From Paenibacillus stellifer (GTDB taxonomy: Bacteria > Bacillota > Bacilli > Paenibacillales > Paenibacillaceae): a stretch of DNA of 64,000 nt. Of the stretch, positions 7,706 to 15,863 are shown piece by piece. Position numbers and translations under genes: made by a program. The stretch is from the NCBI RefSeq assembly GCF_000758685.1, contig NZ_CP009286.1:3254501-3318500 (forward strand), given 5' to 3'. The notes under the pieces were generated by a model. The model was not told the origin of the DNA. It was given only the letters and a program-made list of their open reading frames with translations, and did not search any database. How positions within the stretch are numbered: the first letter of the stretch is position 1; each line of letters begins with the position of its first letter.

Positions 7706-8473
7706 GTGAAAGCAATTAAAAAACTTTTTGCTGGATTGATGATGTTTACTCTGATTTTTGGTGTATCCTTTGTGGGATCGGCATTTGCCAGCGGTGATGA
7801 GGTCAAGCTTCTTGATTCGGATGTCAGCGTTATTTATAAACCTGGATATGTCGGATTCAGCGGAAATATTGATGTTGCTAATCTGGGAACCGTGAAAAAT
7901 GTCACTGTCCATTACACGACAGATAACACAAATTGGTATGATACCAGTGCGAGTTATGTAGGGCCGACGGATGGAACCCATGAGAAATGGAATTTCAGCA
8001 TCTTCACAAATGATTCTACAACAGATCATTCCGAGTTGAAGAATCTGAGCTTCGTAAAATTCGCAATCAAATACGAAGTGAATAACCAGACCTATTGGGA
8101 TAACAACGGGGGAGTAAATTATTACAATGAAGTCAACAGTACAGTTCCCCTCGATTCCGTTATTTTGGGATTACCAAATGTGCTTAACGCCAAAAGTACT
8201 CTGAGCAATGGTGAGTTTAGCGGAAACATCTACGTTAAAAACCTGAGTTCGACGAAAACAGTAAAAGTCGTATACACAACGGACAACTGGGCAACGGTTC
8301 AGGAGGGCTTCGCTACTTACAATGGCTCCTTGAACAATTTCAATAGTGTTGAAAGATGGAGCTACAGCTTCAATGTTCCTGGTGCTGCAGATGTTAAATA
8401 TGCGATTTCGTATACAGTTGGCGGGCAGACGTATTGGGATAATAACTATGGCCATAATTACGAGGTCCAATAA
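7706..8473 (+). CDS. Secreted protein with two CBM21-like carbohydrate-binding domains
   Basis: 255 residues. The GTG start follows AGAGGAGAGA, and an N-terminal signal peptide (VKAIKKLF, a hydrophobic core, then AFA-S at about 28) indicates export. Two homologous beta-sandwich repeats follow (about 35-140 and 155-255). Each starts GFSGNIDV/GEFSGNIYV, has VHYTTDNTNWY/VVYTTDNWATV in the middle and ends in the diagnostic QTYWDNNxGxNY motif. That ending is the CBM21 signature, known from starch-binding domains and glycogen-targeting subunits. There is no catalytic domain, so binding of starch- or glycogen-like glucan is an inference from the family. It is a single-gene unit with its own terminator, and its base composition is more AT-rich than that of its neighbours. 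Confidence 0.8.
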   Translation: MKAIKKLFAGLMMFTLIFGVSFVGSAFASGDEVKLLDSDVSVIYKPGYVGFSGNIDVANLGTVKNVTVHYTTDNTNWYDTSASYVGPTDGTHEKWNFSIFTNDSTTDHSELKNLSFVKFAIKYEVNNQTYWDNNGGVNYYNEVNSTVPLDSVILGLPNVLNAKSTLSNGEFSGNIYVKNLSSTKTVKVVYTTDNWATVQEGFATYNGSLNNFNSVERWSYSFNVPGAADVKYAISYTVGGQTYWDNNYGHNYEVQ

Positions 8474-8537
8474 TTCATTTTAAGAGTGCAGCTAATAGCA
8501 GGATCGCAGGCGAATTATTATAATTCCTTGAACGCGA

Positions 8538-8572
8538 AACGAGCCTTAGAAGAGATCTAGGGCTCGTTTTTA
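8538..8572 (+). terminator. Terminator after the CBM21-like gene
   Basis: AAACGAGCC-TTAGA and TCTAG-GGCTCGTTT arms, ending in a run of T. Confidence 0.9.
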
Positions 8573-8626
8573 GTGACCTAAAGGTGATCGGAGCATGGTC
8601 AGCCACCCAGTTCCACACCCACACAC

Positions 8627-8660
8627 CAAAAAACCCTCAGAGCCTTACGGCCCCAAGGGT
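8627..8660 (-). terminator. glnRA terminator
   Basis: Minus strand: ACCCT...GGCC-GTAA-GGCT...AGGGT followed by six T, 17 bases after the glnA stop. Confidence 0.85.
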
Positions 8661-8676
8661 CTCGTCCATTAATACA

Positions 8677-10005
8677 TTAATACAGCGTCAAATATTGATT
8701 CCGCTCCCAATCGTGAACCTGGGTCCGGTAAATATCCCACTCAATTTCCTTCAACTCATAAAAGTGAGCCAGCGCATGCTCGCCGAGAGCATCGGTAACT
8801 ACAGGATTGCGGATCAGCTCGTTCAGCGCTTCCTTCAGATCGGCCGGCAGACTCGGAATGCCTTCCTCAATACGCTCCTCTTCGGACATCACATAGATGT
8901 TCCGGTCGATCGGGGCGGGCAGATCCAACTGGCGTTTGACGCCGTCGAGACCGGCTTTCAGCATAACGGCCAGAGCCAGGTAAGGGTTGGCCGCAGGGTC
9001 CGGGTTACGAACCTCCACGCGGGTGCTGAGGCCTCTCGATGCCGGGATACGGATCATCGGGCTGCGGTTGCTGGCGGACCAAGCTACATAGCAAGGCGCT
9101 TCATAACCAGGAACCAGACGTTTATACGAGTTGACGGTCGGGTTCGTAATCGCTGCCATAGCGCGGGCATGCTTCAGCAGTCCGGCCATGTAGCTGCGGG
9201 CGATGCTGCTCAAGCCCAGTTCGTCGCTCTCGTCGTAGAACGTGTTCTCACTGCCCTTGAACAAAGACTGGTGGCAGTGCATACCCGATCCGTTCATTCC
9301 AAAAAGAGGCTTCGGCATGAAGGTAGCATGCAATCCATGCTGACGGGCTACCGTCTTTACAACAAGCTTGAACGTCTGAATCTGGTCAGCGGCTTTGATC
9401 GCATTTGCATACTTAAAGTCGATCTCATGCTGGCCATAAGCAACCTCGTGGTGGGAGGCTTCGATTTCAAAGCCCATTTCCTCGAGTGTAAGTACAATTT
9501 CTCTGCGGCAATTCTCGCCCAGATCCATCGGAGCCAGATCGAAATATCCACCCTGATCGTTGAGCTCGGTGGTCGGGTTGCCTTTCTCGTCTGTCTGGAA
9601 CAGGAAGAACTCGGGTTCCGGACCGACATTCATCGCGGTGAAGCCCATTTCTTCCGCTTCCTTCAGGCAGCGTTTCAGAATACCGCGCGGGTCTCCGGCG
9701 AACGGAGTTCCGTCCGGCATGTAAATATCGCAGATGAGCCGCGCAACGCGGTCCTGCGCAACCCATGGGAAAATAACCCATGTGTCGAGATCGGGATATA
9801 AATACATATCGGATTCTTCGATGCGCACATAGCCTTCAATGGAAGAACCGTCGAACATCATTTTGTTGTCCAGTGCCTTCTCCAGCTGGCTTACTGGAAT
9901 TTCCACGTTCTTGATCGTACCGAGCAGATCCGTGAACTGAAGACGAATGAACCGGACGTTCTCTTCCTTCGCAATGCGCAAAATATCTTCTTTACTAAAG
10001 CTCAC
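8677..10005 (-). CDS. glnA: Glutamine synthetase type I (GlnA)
   Basis: 442 residues, the length of the Gram-positive GSI-alpha form. Makes glutamine from glutamate, ammonia and ATP in the cytoplasm. Conserved pieces are [46 protein letters not shown], the flap [13 protein letters not shown] and [13 protein letters not shown]. The adenylylation tyrosine region of enterobacterial GSI is absent, so control is by feedback inhibition and by the GlnR interaction. GTG start after GGGAGAGGG. It follows glnR by 30 bases; the pair forms the standard Bacillales glnRA operon. Confidence 0.97.
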   Translation of the reverse strand: MSFSKEDILRIAKEENVRFIRLQFTDLLGTIKNVEIPVSQLEKALDNKMMFDGSSIEGYVRIEESDMYLYPDLDTWVIFPWVAQDRVARLICDIYMPDGTPFAGDPRGILKRCLKEAEEMGFTAMNVGPEPEFFLFQTDEKGNPTTELNDQGGYFDLAPMDLGENCRREIVLTLEEMGFEIEASHHEVAYGQHEIDFKYANAIKAADQIQTFKLVVKTVARQHGLHATFMPKPLFGMNGSGMHCHQSLFKGSENTFYDESDELGLSSIARSYMAGLLKHARAMAAITNPTVNSYKRLVPGYEAPCYVAWSASNRSPMIRIPASRGLSTRVEVRNPDPAANPYLALAVMLKAGLDGVKRQLDLPAPIDRNIYVMSEEERIEEGIPSLPADLKEALNELIRNPVVTDALGEHALAHFYELKEIEWDIYRTQVHDWERNQYLTLY

Positions 10006-10035
10006 TATACCCTCTCCCTTTCGCGCTTCTGTGAA

Positions 10036-10446
10036 TTATTTATTGAAAAACCGGGATAGCTCTCCTTGAATAAGCGAAACCTGGCCCGGTCTCTTCCCGG
10101 ACACCAGCTCCTGCTTCAGCAGGCGGTGCAGTTGGGAATCGGACAGCTCGCGCCGCCGGACCTCCGTATCGGGAGTAATGACGGTCGCTTCTTCAGATTC
10201 CTTGGATACCGGATTCATGACTTGCTTGATTCCGGCAATGTTGACACCTTTTTCAATCAAAGCTTTAATTTCGAGCAGACGCTCCACATCGTTAAAAGAA
10301 AATAACCGCTGATTGCCCGAAGTACGGGCAGGTACGATCAGACTATGCTGTTCATAATAGCGGATTTGCCGCGCAGATAAATCGGTAAGTTTCATTACTA
10401 TACCAATTGGAAATAATGCCATATTTCTGCGGATTTCATCACCCAT
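10036..10446 (-). CDS. glnR: Nitrogen-status repressor GlnR (MerR family)
   Basis: 136 residues. The N-terminal MerR-type winged helix (about 10-80, LTDLSARQIRYYEQHSLIVPARTSGNQR region) is followed by a short C-terminal tail that in B. subtilis senses feedback-inhibited glutamine synthetase. The start MGDEIRRNMALFPIG matches the family. The gene is directly upstream of glnA and is preceded by a consensus promoter and a perfect GlnR operator, so autoregulation is expected. In nitrogen-fixing Paenibacillus GlnR also controls nif operons; I found no GlnR box at the nitrogenase-like operon near 63700. Confidence 0.95.
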   Translation of the reverse strand: MGDEIRRNMALFPIGIVMKLTDLSARQIRYYEQHSLIVPARTSGNQRLFSFNDVERLLEIKALIEKGVNIAGIKQVMNPVSKESEEATVITPDTEVRRRELSDSQLHRLLKQELVSGKRPGQVSLIQGELSRFFNK

Positions 10447-10483
10447 GACTCATCCAACCTTCCAATGATCTTTTTCTCATCTC

Positions 10484-10512
10484 ATTGTACATTTGGTTAT
10501 ATGGCGTGTCAA
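10484..10512 (-). promoter_or_regulatory. glnRA promoter
   Basis: Minus strand: perfect TTGACA (10507-10512), 17-base spacer, TACAAT (10484-10489). Confidence 0.88.
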
Positions 10513-10517
10513 TGGTG

Positions 10518-10534
10518 TGTTAGGAATACTCACA
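10518..10534. promoter_or_regulatory. GlnR operator
   Basis: TGTTAGGAATACTCACA fits the GlnR/TnrA consensus TGTNA-N7-TNACA exactly. It lies immediately upstream of the glnRA -35 and overlaps the last codons of ynbB. Confidence 0.9.
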
Positions 10535-11792
10535 ATAATTTACGATCTCGCATGCTCTGCAGGGCCATAAGTACACCGTACTTTACATGTGAATAGGTCA
10601 GCCCGCCCTGCATATACCCAATGTAGGGGGCCCGGATCGGCGCATCCGCCGACAGTTCCAGGCTTCCGCCCTGAATGAACGTACCTGCGGCCATGATAAC
10701 AGGATGCTCATATCCCGGCATGTCCCAAGGCTCCGGAACGACGTGGCTGTCGACGGCGGCCGCCTTCTGAATGCCCTGTACGAAGGCGATCAAATGCTCC
10801 GGCCCGTCGAAGGCTACCGCCTGAATGAGATCCGTACGGGGCTCGTTCCAGGCCGGCTTCGTCTTGAAGCCGCAGCGGGCAAATACGGACGCGGCGAAGA
10901 TGCTTCCCTTGATAGCCTGTCCAACTGTGTGCGGCGCCATGAACAGCCCCTGATACAGCCCTCGCGTCGTGCCCAGCATCGCGCCGACTTCCCCGCCGAT
11001 TCCCGGCGCCGTCAGCCGGTAGGCCGACAGTTCCACAAGTTCACGGCGCCCGCAAATGTATCCGCCTGTCTCCGCCAGTCCGCCCCCCGGATTCTTGATA
11101 AGGGAACCGGCCATCAGATCAACGCCGAGCTGCGTAGGCTCCAGTGCCTCGGTAAATTCTCCATAGCAGTTGTCCACGAAGACAATGGCTTGCGGCGCCA
11201 GCTCCTTGATGCGTGCCGCCATTTCGCCGATTTGGGCGACCGAGAATGAAGACCGCCAGTCATACCCGCGCGAGCGCTGGATGCCTACCACCTTAGTACG
11301 GGGCGTTAAAACCGCCTCAACCGCAGCCCAGTCCACATCACCCGTTTCTGAGAGCGCCACTTCCCCGTAAGTAATACCGAAGTCAGCCAGGGACCCGGTT
11401 CCGTCTCCCGGCTGTCCGATCACCTTATGAAGCGTATCATATGGTCTTCCGGTTATATAGAGCAGCTCGTCCCCGGGTCTGAGAACCCCGAACAGCGCAG
11501 TTGAAAGCGTATGCGTTCCGGAAGCAAAATGCGGCCGCACCAGAGCCGCTTCTGCTCCGAACACATCGGCATACACTAAATCCAGCACTTCTCTTCCTCT
11601 GTCGTTATATGCATAGCCGGTAGATCCGGCAAAATGAAAATCGCTGACCTGATGCCGCTGAAACGCCTGAATGACTTTCCATTGGTTATGGTCGACCACC
11701 CGGTCAAGCGCTCTTACTGCTTCCTGAATCTCCAGTTCGGCTGCTTCCGCCGCCTGTAAAATATCTTCTGCAAACCCTGCCATCTTCCCCAT
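10530..11792 (-). CDS. ynbB: PLP-dependent YnbB family (methionine gamma-lyase-related, 'aluminium resistance')
   Basis: 420 residues, fold-type I PLP enzyme of the Cys/Met-metabolism clan. The cofactor lysine lies in GSLIKNPGGG, with FVDNCYGEF before it and HFASGTHTLS near the N-terminus, all characteristic of the YnbB family. Reported annotations are 'aluminium resistance protein' and 'methionine gamma-lyase'; the true substrate is uncertain. Its place between hflX and glnR matches B. subtilis. The outer ATG has AGGAG only 3 bases away and an ATG three codons later is also possible. The stop codon lies inside the GlnR operator of the next operon. Confidence 0.88.
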   Translation of the reverse strand: MGKMAGFAEDILQAAEAAELEIQEAVRALDRVVDHNQWKVIQAFQRHQVSDFHFAGSTGYAYNDRGREVLDLVYADVFGAEAALVRPHFASGTHTLSTALFGVLRPGDELLYITGRPYDTLHKVIGQPGDGTGSLADFGITYGEVALSETGDVDWAAVEAVLTPRTKVVGIQRSRGYDWRSSFSVAQIGEMAARIKELAPQAIVFVDNCYGEFTEALEPTQLGVDLMAGSLIKNPGGGLAETGGYICGRRELVELSAYRLTAPGIGGEVGAMLGTTRGLYQGLFMAPHTVGQAIKGSIFAASVFARCGFKTKPAWNEPRTDLIQAVAFDGPEHLIAFVQGIQKAAAVDSHVVPEPWDMPGYEHPVIMAAGTFIQGGSLELSADAPIRAPYIGYMQGGLTYSHVKYGVLMALQSMRDRKLL

Positions 11793-11934
11793 TCGCTCCT
11801 AACATCTACATTCCATGGTGTTAACAGGACAAGGCAGAACCATGCCAGCCTGTCCTGCTGTAGTGTACACGACGATGACGAATATCCAGATATCCCCTGG
11901 TAATCACGCCACTGCCGAATTGTCTGTATCCAAG

Positions 11935-13254
11935 CTACTCCTGAACGTTACCAGTTGCTTCCTGAGAATTGGTCTGGTCTTTGAAGTCGGACAGCATATA
12001 TCCCCATTTCTCATAGTCGTCTTTATTGACCCGAACCGTATAGATCACATCGTCGCCTTCAAACGTCTGATCGAGAACATCCCCCACCCGGTACAGAAGC
12101 GAGGACAAGTCTCCGCGGCTTGGAGGAATCCGAAAGCTTAACGTATCACCAGACATCTCCGATTGGACAATATCGGTTATCCGTTCCAAATCGCCCTGGT
12201 CAAACGCGCTGACCTTCAAATACCCGGGGCCTGACGGCAGCATTTCAAGCTGCTCCGGACTGCACAGATCGATCTTGTTGAACAGAACGATCTGCGGCTT
12301 GTCCGCCGCACCCAAATCCTGCAGGATCGAGGCCACAACCTTCATCTGCTCATCCCGCATCGGAGAGGAGGCGTCCACCACATGAAGCACCAAGTTCGCT
12401 TCATTAACCTCCTCCAGCGTTGCCCGGAACGATGCAACGAGATCATGCGGAAGGTTCTGAATGAAACCTACGGTATCGGTCAGAACGACGTTTTTGCCCC
12501 CTGGAAGCTCCAGAAGACGCGAAGTCGGATCCAGCGTCGCGAACAGCTGGTTCTGGATATAGACATCAGCGTCTGTCAGCTGCTTAAGAAGCGTAGACTT
12601 ACCGGCGTTCGTATAGCCGACGAGAGCGACCTGCACGACACCGCTTTTGCGCCGGCGCTCGCGGTGAAGATTGCGGGTCTTCACCACTTCTTCTAGCTGA
12701 TGCTTCAATTCACCGATCCGGTCGCGGATATGCCGGCGGTCGGTCTCCAGCTTGCTCTCGCCGGGACCGCGCGTGCCGATGCCGCCGCCGAGGCGCGACA
12801 GATTCTTGCCATGTCCCGACAGGCGGGGAAGCAAATAAGACAGCTGGGCCAGCTCGACCTGAATGATGCCTTCACGCGTTTTGGCACGTCCTGCGAAGAT
12901 ATCCAGGATCAGCTGGGTGCGGTCGATTATTTTGAGGTCCAGCGCCTCCTCCAGGTTCCGGACCTGAGCACCGGACAGCTCCTGGTCAAAGATCGCCGTA
13001 TTAGCTCCGAGGCCGTCAGCGGCCATCCGGAGCTCCTCCACTTTCCCTTTGCCTATGAACCACTTGGAGTCGGGTGTCTCCCGGTTCTGGCGCAGCACCT
13101 CCAGCACTTCAACACCGGCAGTCTCCGCTAACTGCACCAGCTCCTGTAGCGAGTATTCCGGATCAATCCCGGTCCGCTTCACGGCATCGGTAACAAGACT
13201 GACCAGAATCGCCCTGTCCTGAATGTCCATATTTGTGTCGTATGTCGTCGCCAT
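11935..13254 (-). CDS. hflX: Ribosome-splitting GTPase HflX
   Basis: 439 residues. A GTPase that dissociates stalled or hibernating 70S ribosomes. The N-terminal HflX domain with GKGKVEEL and DRTQLILDIFAGRA is followed by the glycine-rich LSRLGGGIGTRGPGESKLE linker, a coiled segment, then the G domain with P-loop GYTNAGKST, DTVGF and NKID, and a short C-terminal domain. I start at the second in-frame ATG because AGGAG is 7 bases before it and only 1 base before the first. It lies between spoVK and ynbB as in B. subtilis. Confidence 0.95.
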   Translation of the reverse strand: MATTYDTNMDIQDRAILVSLVTDAVKRTGIDPEYSLQELVQLAETAGVEVLEVLRQNRETPDSKWFIGKGKVEELRMAADGLGANTAIFDQELSGAQVRNLEEALDLKIIDRTQLILDIFAGRAKTREGIIQVELAQLSYLLPRLSGHGKNLSRLGGGIGTRGPGESKLETDRRHIRDRIGELKHQLEEVVKTRNLHRERRRKSGVVQVALVGYTNAGKSTLLKQLTDADVYIQNQLFATLDPTSRLLELPGGKNVVLTDTVGFIQNLPHDLVASFRATLEEVNEANLVLHVVDASSPMRDEQMKVVASILQDLGAADKPQIVLFNKIDLCSPEQLEMLPSGPGYLKVSAFDQGDLERITDIVQSEMSGDTLSFRIPPSRGDLSSLLYRVGDVLDQTFEGDDVIYTVRVNKDDYEKWGYMLSDFKDQTNSQEATGNVQE

Positions 13255-13296
13255 CTGCATTCTCCTCTTGCGGAATGCGGCCTATCCGCATCCGCC

Positions 13297-14262
13297 CTAT
13301 AGTTTAAAGTCCTCAGTCCGCAGCGTCATCAGTTCCTGCCTGCCTGGACTTGCATGTTCATACTGGTTGAGCAGCCTGACCGCCTGGCTCCTGACCGCCT
13401 TCTCGATTGCATTTCGGACGTAACGGGCGTTGCTGAACGCATGCAGGCTTTCATCCTTCTCCTGCAGCAGCCGCTGCTTCAGCTTCACCACCGCCTGCGG
13501 CATCAGAATATAATCCCTCTCCTTGGCCATAAGCTCCGCGATCTGCAGAAGCTGATCAATCGAATAATCGGGAAATTCAACCTGGATGGGAAACCGCGAC
13601 GGAAGCCCCGGGTTGCTCATCAGAAAATAATCGATCTCGCTGGAGTACCCGGCAAGGATCAGCACGAACTGGCTGCGGTGATCCTCCATCGCTTTGACCA
13701 ATGTATCGATCGCTTCCTTGCCGAAATCCTTCTCGCCGCCGCGGGCCAGGCTGTAAGCTTCATCAATGAATAGTATGCCGCCTAGCGCCTTTTTTACAAG
13801 GTCGCGGGTCTTCTGTGCGGTATGCCCGATATATTCGCCCACAAGATCCGCCCGCTCCACTTCAATCAGATGCCCCTTGGAGAGCACACCCATACGTTGA
13901 AACAGCTTGGCGACAATTCGGGCGACCGTTGTCTTGCCAGTGCCGGGATTCCCTTTAAACACCATATGGTAAGCCTGGCCGCCGCTTGCGAGACCGGCTT
14001 CGCTCCGCATCTGCGCCACCTGAAGAAGAGCGTATATCTCAAACACAAGCTCCTTGATATTGTCCAAACCCACCAGCGCGTCCAACTCTCGTCCGATCTC
14101 CTGAAAAAGGCCGGCATGGGCGGCGCTTTTGGCAGGCACCGGTTCGCTGAGCGCGGATGTGCCGCCCACTGCCGGAGCATCATGGCTCCGCAGGACAATG
14201 TTGATTTGACGCGACGGTCTGCCTTCCTCCCGTTCGCTTGAAGCCGCGCTGCGTATACTCAT
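13297..14262 (-). CDS. spoVK: Stage V sporulation protein K (AAA ATPase, CbbX family)
   Basis: 321 residues. A mother-cell AAA+ ATPase required for spore maturation in B. subtilis. A disordered N-terminal 45 residues precedes the AAA module: GNPGTGKTT (Walker A), GGILFIDEAYSL (Walker B), and the GLPSRFP sensor/arginine-finger region. A C-terminal helical lid carries FSNARYVRNAIEKA. Start ATG after GAGGTGAAAC. It is followed 42 bases later by hflX, the conserved order. Confidence 0.93.
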   Translation of the reverse strand: MSIRSAASSEREEGRPSRQINIVLRSHDAPAVGGTSALSEPVPAKSAAHAGLFQEIGRELDALVGLDNIKELVFEIYALLQVAQMRSEAGLASGGQAYHMVFKGNPGTGKTTVARIVAKLFQRMGVLSKGHLIEVERADLVGEYIGHTAQKTRDLVKKALGGILFIDEAYSLARGGEKDFGKEAIDTLVKAMEDHRSQFVLILAGYSSEIDYFLMSNPGLPSRFPIQVEFPDYSIDQLLQIAELMAKERDYILMPQAVVKLKQRLLQEKDESLHAFSNARYVRNAIEKAVRSQAVRLLNQYEHASPGRQELMTLRTEDFKL

Positions 14263-14357
14263 AGTTTCACCTCGTCACTTAAGGCTGACTGCTCTACACC
14301 AGTCTATTCCCGGTAGCGAGATGATATTAGAAGAATTGCACTTTTGTCCGGCTCGGC

Positions 14358-15005
14358 TTAGAACGTCTCCTGGAGCTTCCATTTCGTATACGCGAGAATC
14401 TCCCTTGTCTTATATTTAACCATAGACATCGTCTCAGATTCGGTTAATCCAAGCTCCGGATTATCATAACCCAAATACTTGGCGATTTCTTGGGCCCGTC
14501 TGCCGTGAAAAGTATGCGTCACAATCACCACTGAGGTCCAACCCTCCTCCTGCATAATCTTCCGGCTGAACAGCAAATTCTCATAGGTTGAGGTCGCTTC
14601 GTTCTCTACCTTGACAGCGCTGTCTGGAATGCCCTTGGAGATCAAATAATTCCGCATGCCCTGGCCCTCGGTATACCGGTAGCCCGCACGGTCAAGCCCC
14701 CCGGTCACGATAATGTGATCATAAGCACCCTGCTTGTACAATTGAATTGCATAATCGAGACGCTCCCGGAGTCCCGGGCTGGGCTCATCACCCCACATCG
14801 CCATCCCCAGCACAATGCCGGCATCCGCCTTGCGCATCGGCTCGGTAGTCCGGGCTCCGTTGATCCGAATCAGGACGTAAGCGCTCCACATTAAACCGAT
14901 TGCCAATAGAAGGGCAAGCAAAAGGAGCAGGCCCCTGCGATAACGTCTTTGAGGCCGGCTCTTGAACGGCCGTATCGGACCGGCGGGTGTCAAATCCCAT
15001 TTCAT
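14358..15005 (-). CDS. YdcF/SanA-like DUF218 membrane protein
   Basis: 215 residues. A basic N-terminus (KSRPQRRYRR) and one membrane span (about 25-45) anchor a DUF218 Rossmann-like domain. That domain has GIVLGMAMWGDEPSPGLRERLDYA, HIIVTGG, the acidic EATSTYENLLFS and VTHTFHGRRA. The family is linked to cell envelope or vancomycin-tolerance phenotypes in enterobacteria, but the biochemical role is unclear. It starts 3 bases after the DUF402 gene ends, so the two are probably translationally coupled. Confidence 0.85.
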   Translation of the reverse strand: MKWDLTPAGPIRPFKSRPQRRYRRGLLLLLALLLAIGLMWSAYVLIRINGARTTEPMRKADAGIVLGMAMWGDEPSPGLRERLDYAIQLYKQGAYDHIIVTGGLDRAGYRYTEGQGMRNYLISKGIPDSAVKVENEATSTYENLLFSRKIMQEEGWTSVVIVTHTFHGRRAQEIAKYLGYDNPELGLTESETMSMVKYKTREILAYTKWKLQETF

Positions 15006-15008
15006 AGC

Positions 15009-15566
15009 TTAGCTCTTCCTCCTGAATTCCCCGTGATGAAACAGTTCGGCCCGGTGCTTCAAAGAGAGCGTGAAATAGGGAAACGCATGAGCGTCGATCC
15101 CTTTCATTATGCTGCGGGCCGTGTCCCAGGCAAGATGGTATTCGCTGTCGGTTATATCACCGCGCTCCAGCGCCTCCTCCAGCTCATCCTCGTCCAGAAG
15201 GAACACTTCTCCATTCCACAGCACTACGACATCGAGATACAAATCATCGAACCAGGGAACCCCCTGATCGGTGACGCCCTGCACCTTGCATGTATCGATG
15301 TACCACTGAATAATGTTCTGCCGCTCGTCGAACATCGCGGTCACAATATAGTGGCTGTCCTTCGGAAAGTACTGGAGCCATGAATAGCCTTTGTCCGCAA
15401 TGCGGTATGTATGCCGTCCATAGCTTTTCCACAGCGGCTCTTTCAATCCATAGATGGTATATAAAGTAATGTAACCGCTGAATTCCCGGGTCTCCACGTA
15501 GCGGCAGGCGAACCCGCGCCGGGTAATTCGGCGCCAATTGGCACGGTCTCCGAATTTACGTTTCAT
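15009..15566 (-). CDS. DUF402 nucleoside di/triphosphate phosphatase (NtdP/YgaC family)
   Basis: 185 residues with the conserved DUF402 core: YITLYTIYGLKEPLWKSYGRHTYRIADKGY region near 32-60, QWYIDTCK, and WFDDLYLDVVVLWNG with the metal-binding aspartates, then LDEDELEEAL. Staphylococcal and Bacillus relatives hydrolyse nucleoside tri- and diphosphates. Cytoplasmic, no membrane segment. GAGAGGATT precedes the start. Upstream partner of the DUF218 gene. Confidence 0.85.
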   Translation of the reverse strand: MKRKFGDRANWRRITRRGFACRYVETREFSGYITLYTIYGLKEPLWKSYGRHTYRIADKGYSWLQYFPKDSHYIVTAMFDERQNIIQWYIDTCKVQGVTDQGVPWFDDLYLDVVVLWNGEVFLLDEDELEEALERGDITDSEYHLAWDTARSIMKGIDAHAFPYFTLSLKHRAELFHHGEFRRKS

Positions 15567-15780
15567 ATAATAATCCTCTCGGGTTATGGTGACTCCAGCT
15601 TACCACATTTAGGAGATGCACTCAAAACCCAAAGCAAGCAGAATGCACTTCACTTATCATATTGCATAAATCGATTTAGTGATTTCGAATCAACATTATT
15701 TAGATCTGAAGGATAGGAGCTGTCTATTAATTGCACCTTTAAGCATAAGAGCCTAGTTACAAATCACGCAAATGCTGCAT

Positions 15781-15838
15781 AAAAAAGGCTCCGCCTCCGG
15801 ACTTCCTGCGTGCATGGAAGCCTCCGGCTGCGGAGCCG
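15781..15838 (-). terminator. ponA terminator
   Basis: Minus strand: GGCTCCGC...CCGGAGG and the matching right arm ending GGAGCC, then six T. A very long stem just after the PBP1A stop. Confidence 0.9.
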
Positions 15839-15863
15839 CTACTTCAATTTCTGCCTTCTGTCG

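Noticed and set aside
8584..9801. 405-codon plus-strand open frame
   Set aside because: It is the antisense of glnA; no RBS and no family resemblance, while the minus strand encodes a textbook glutamine synthetase.
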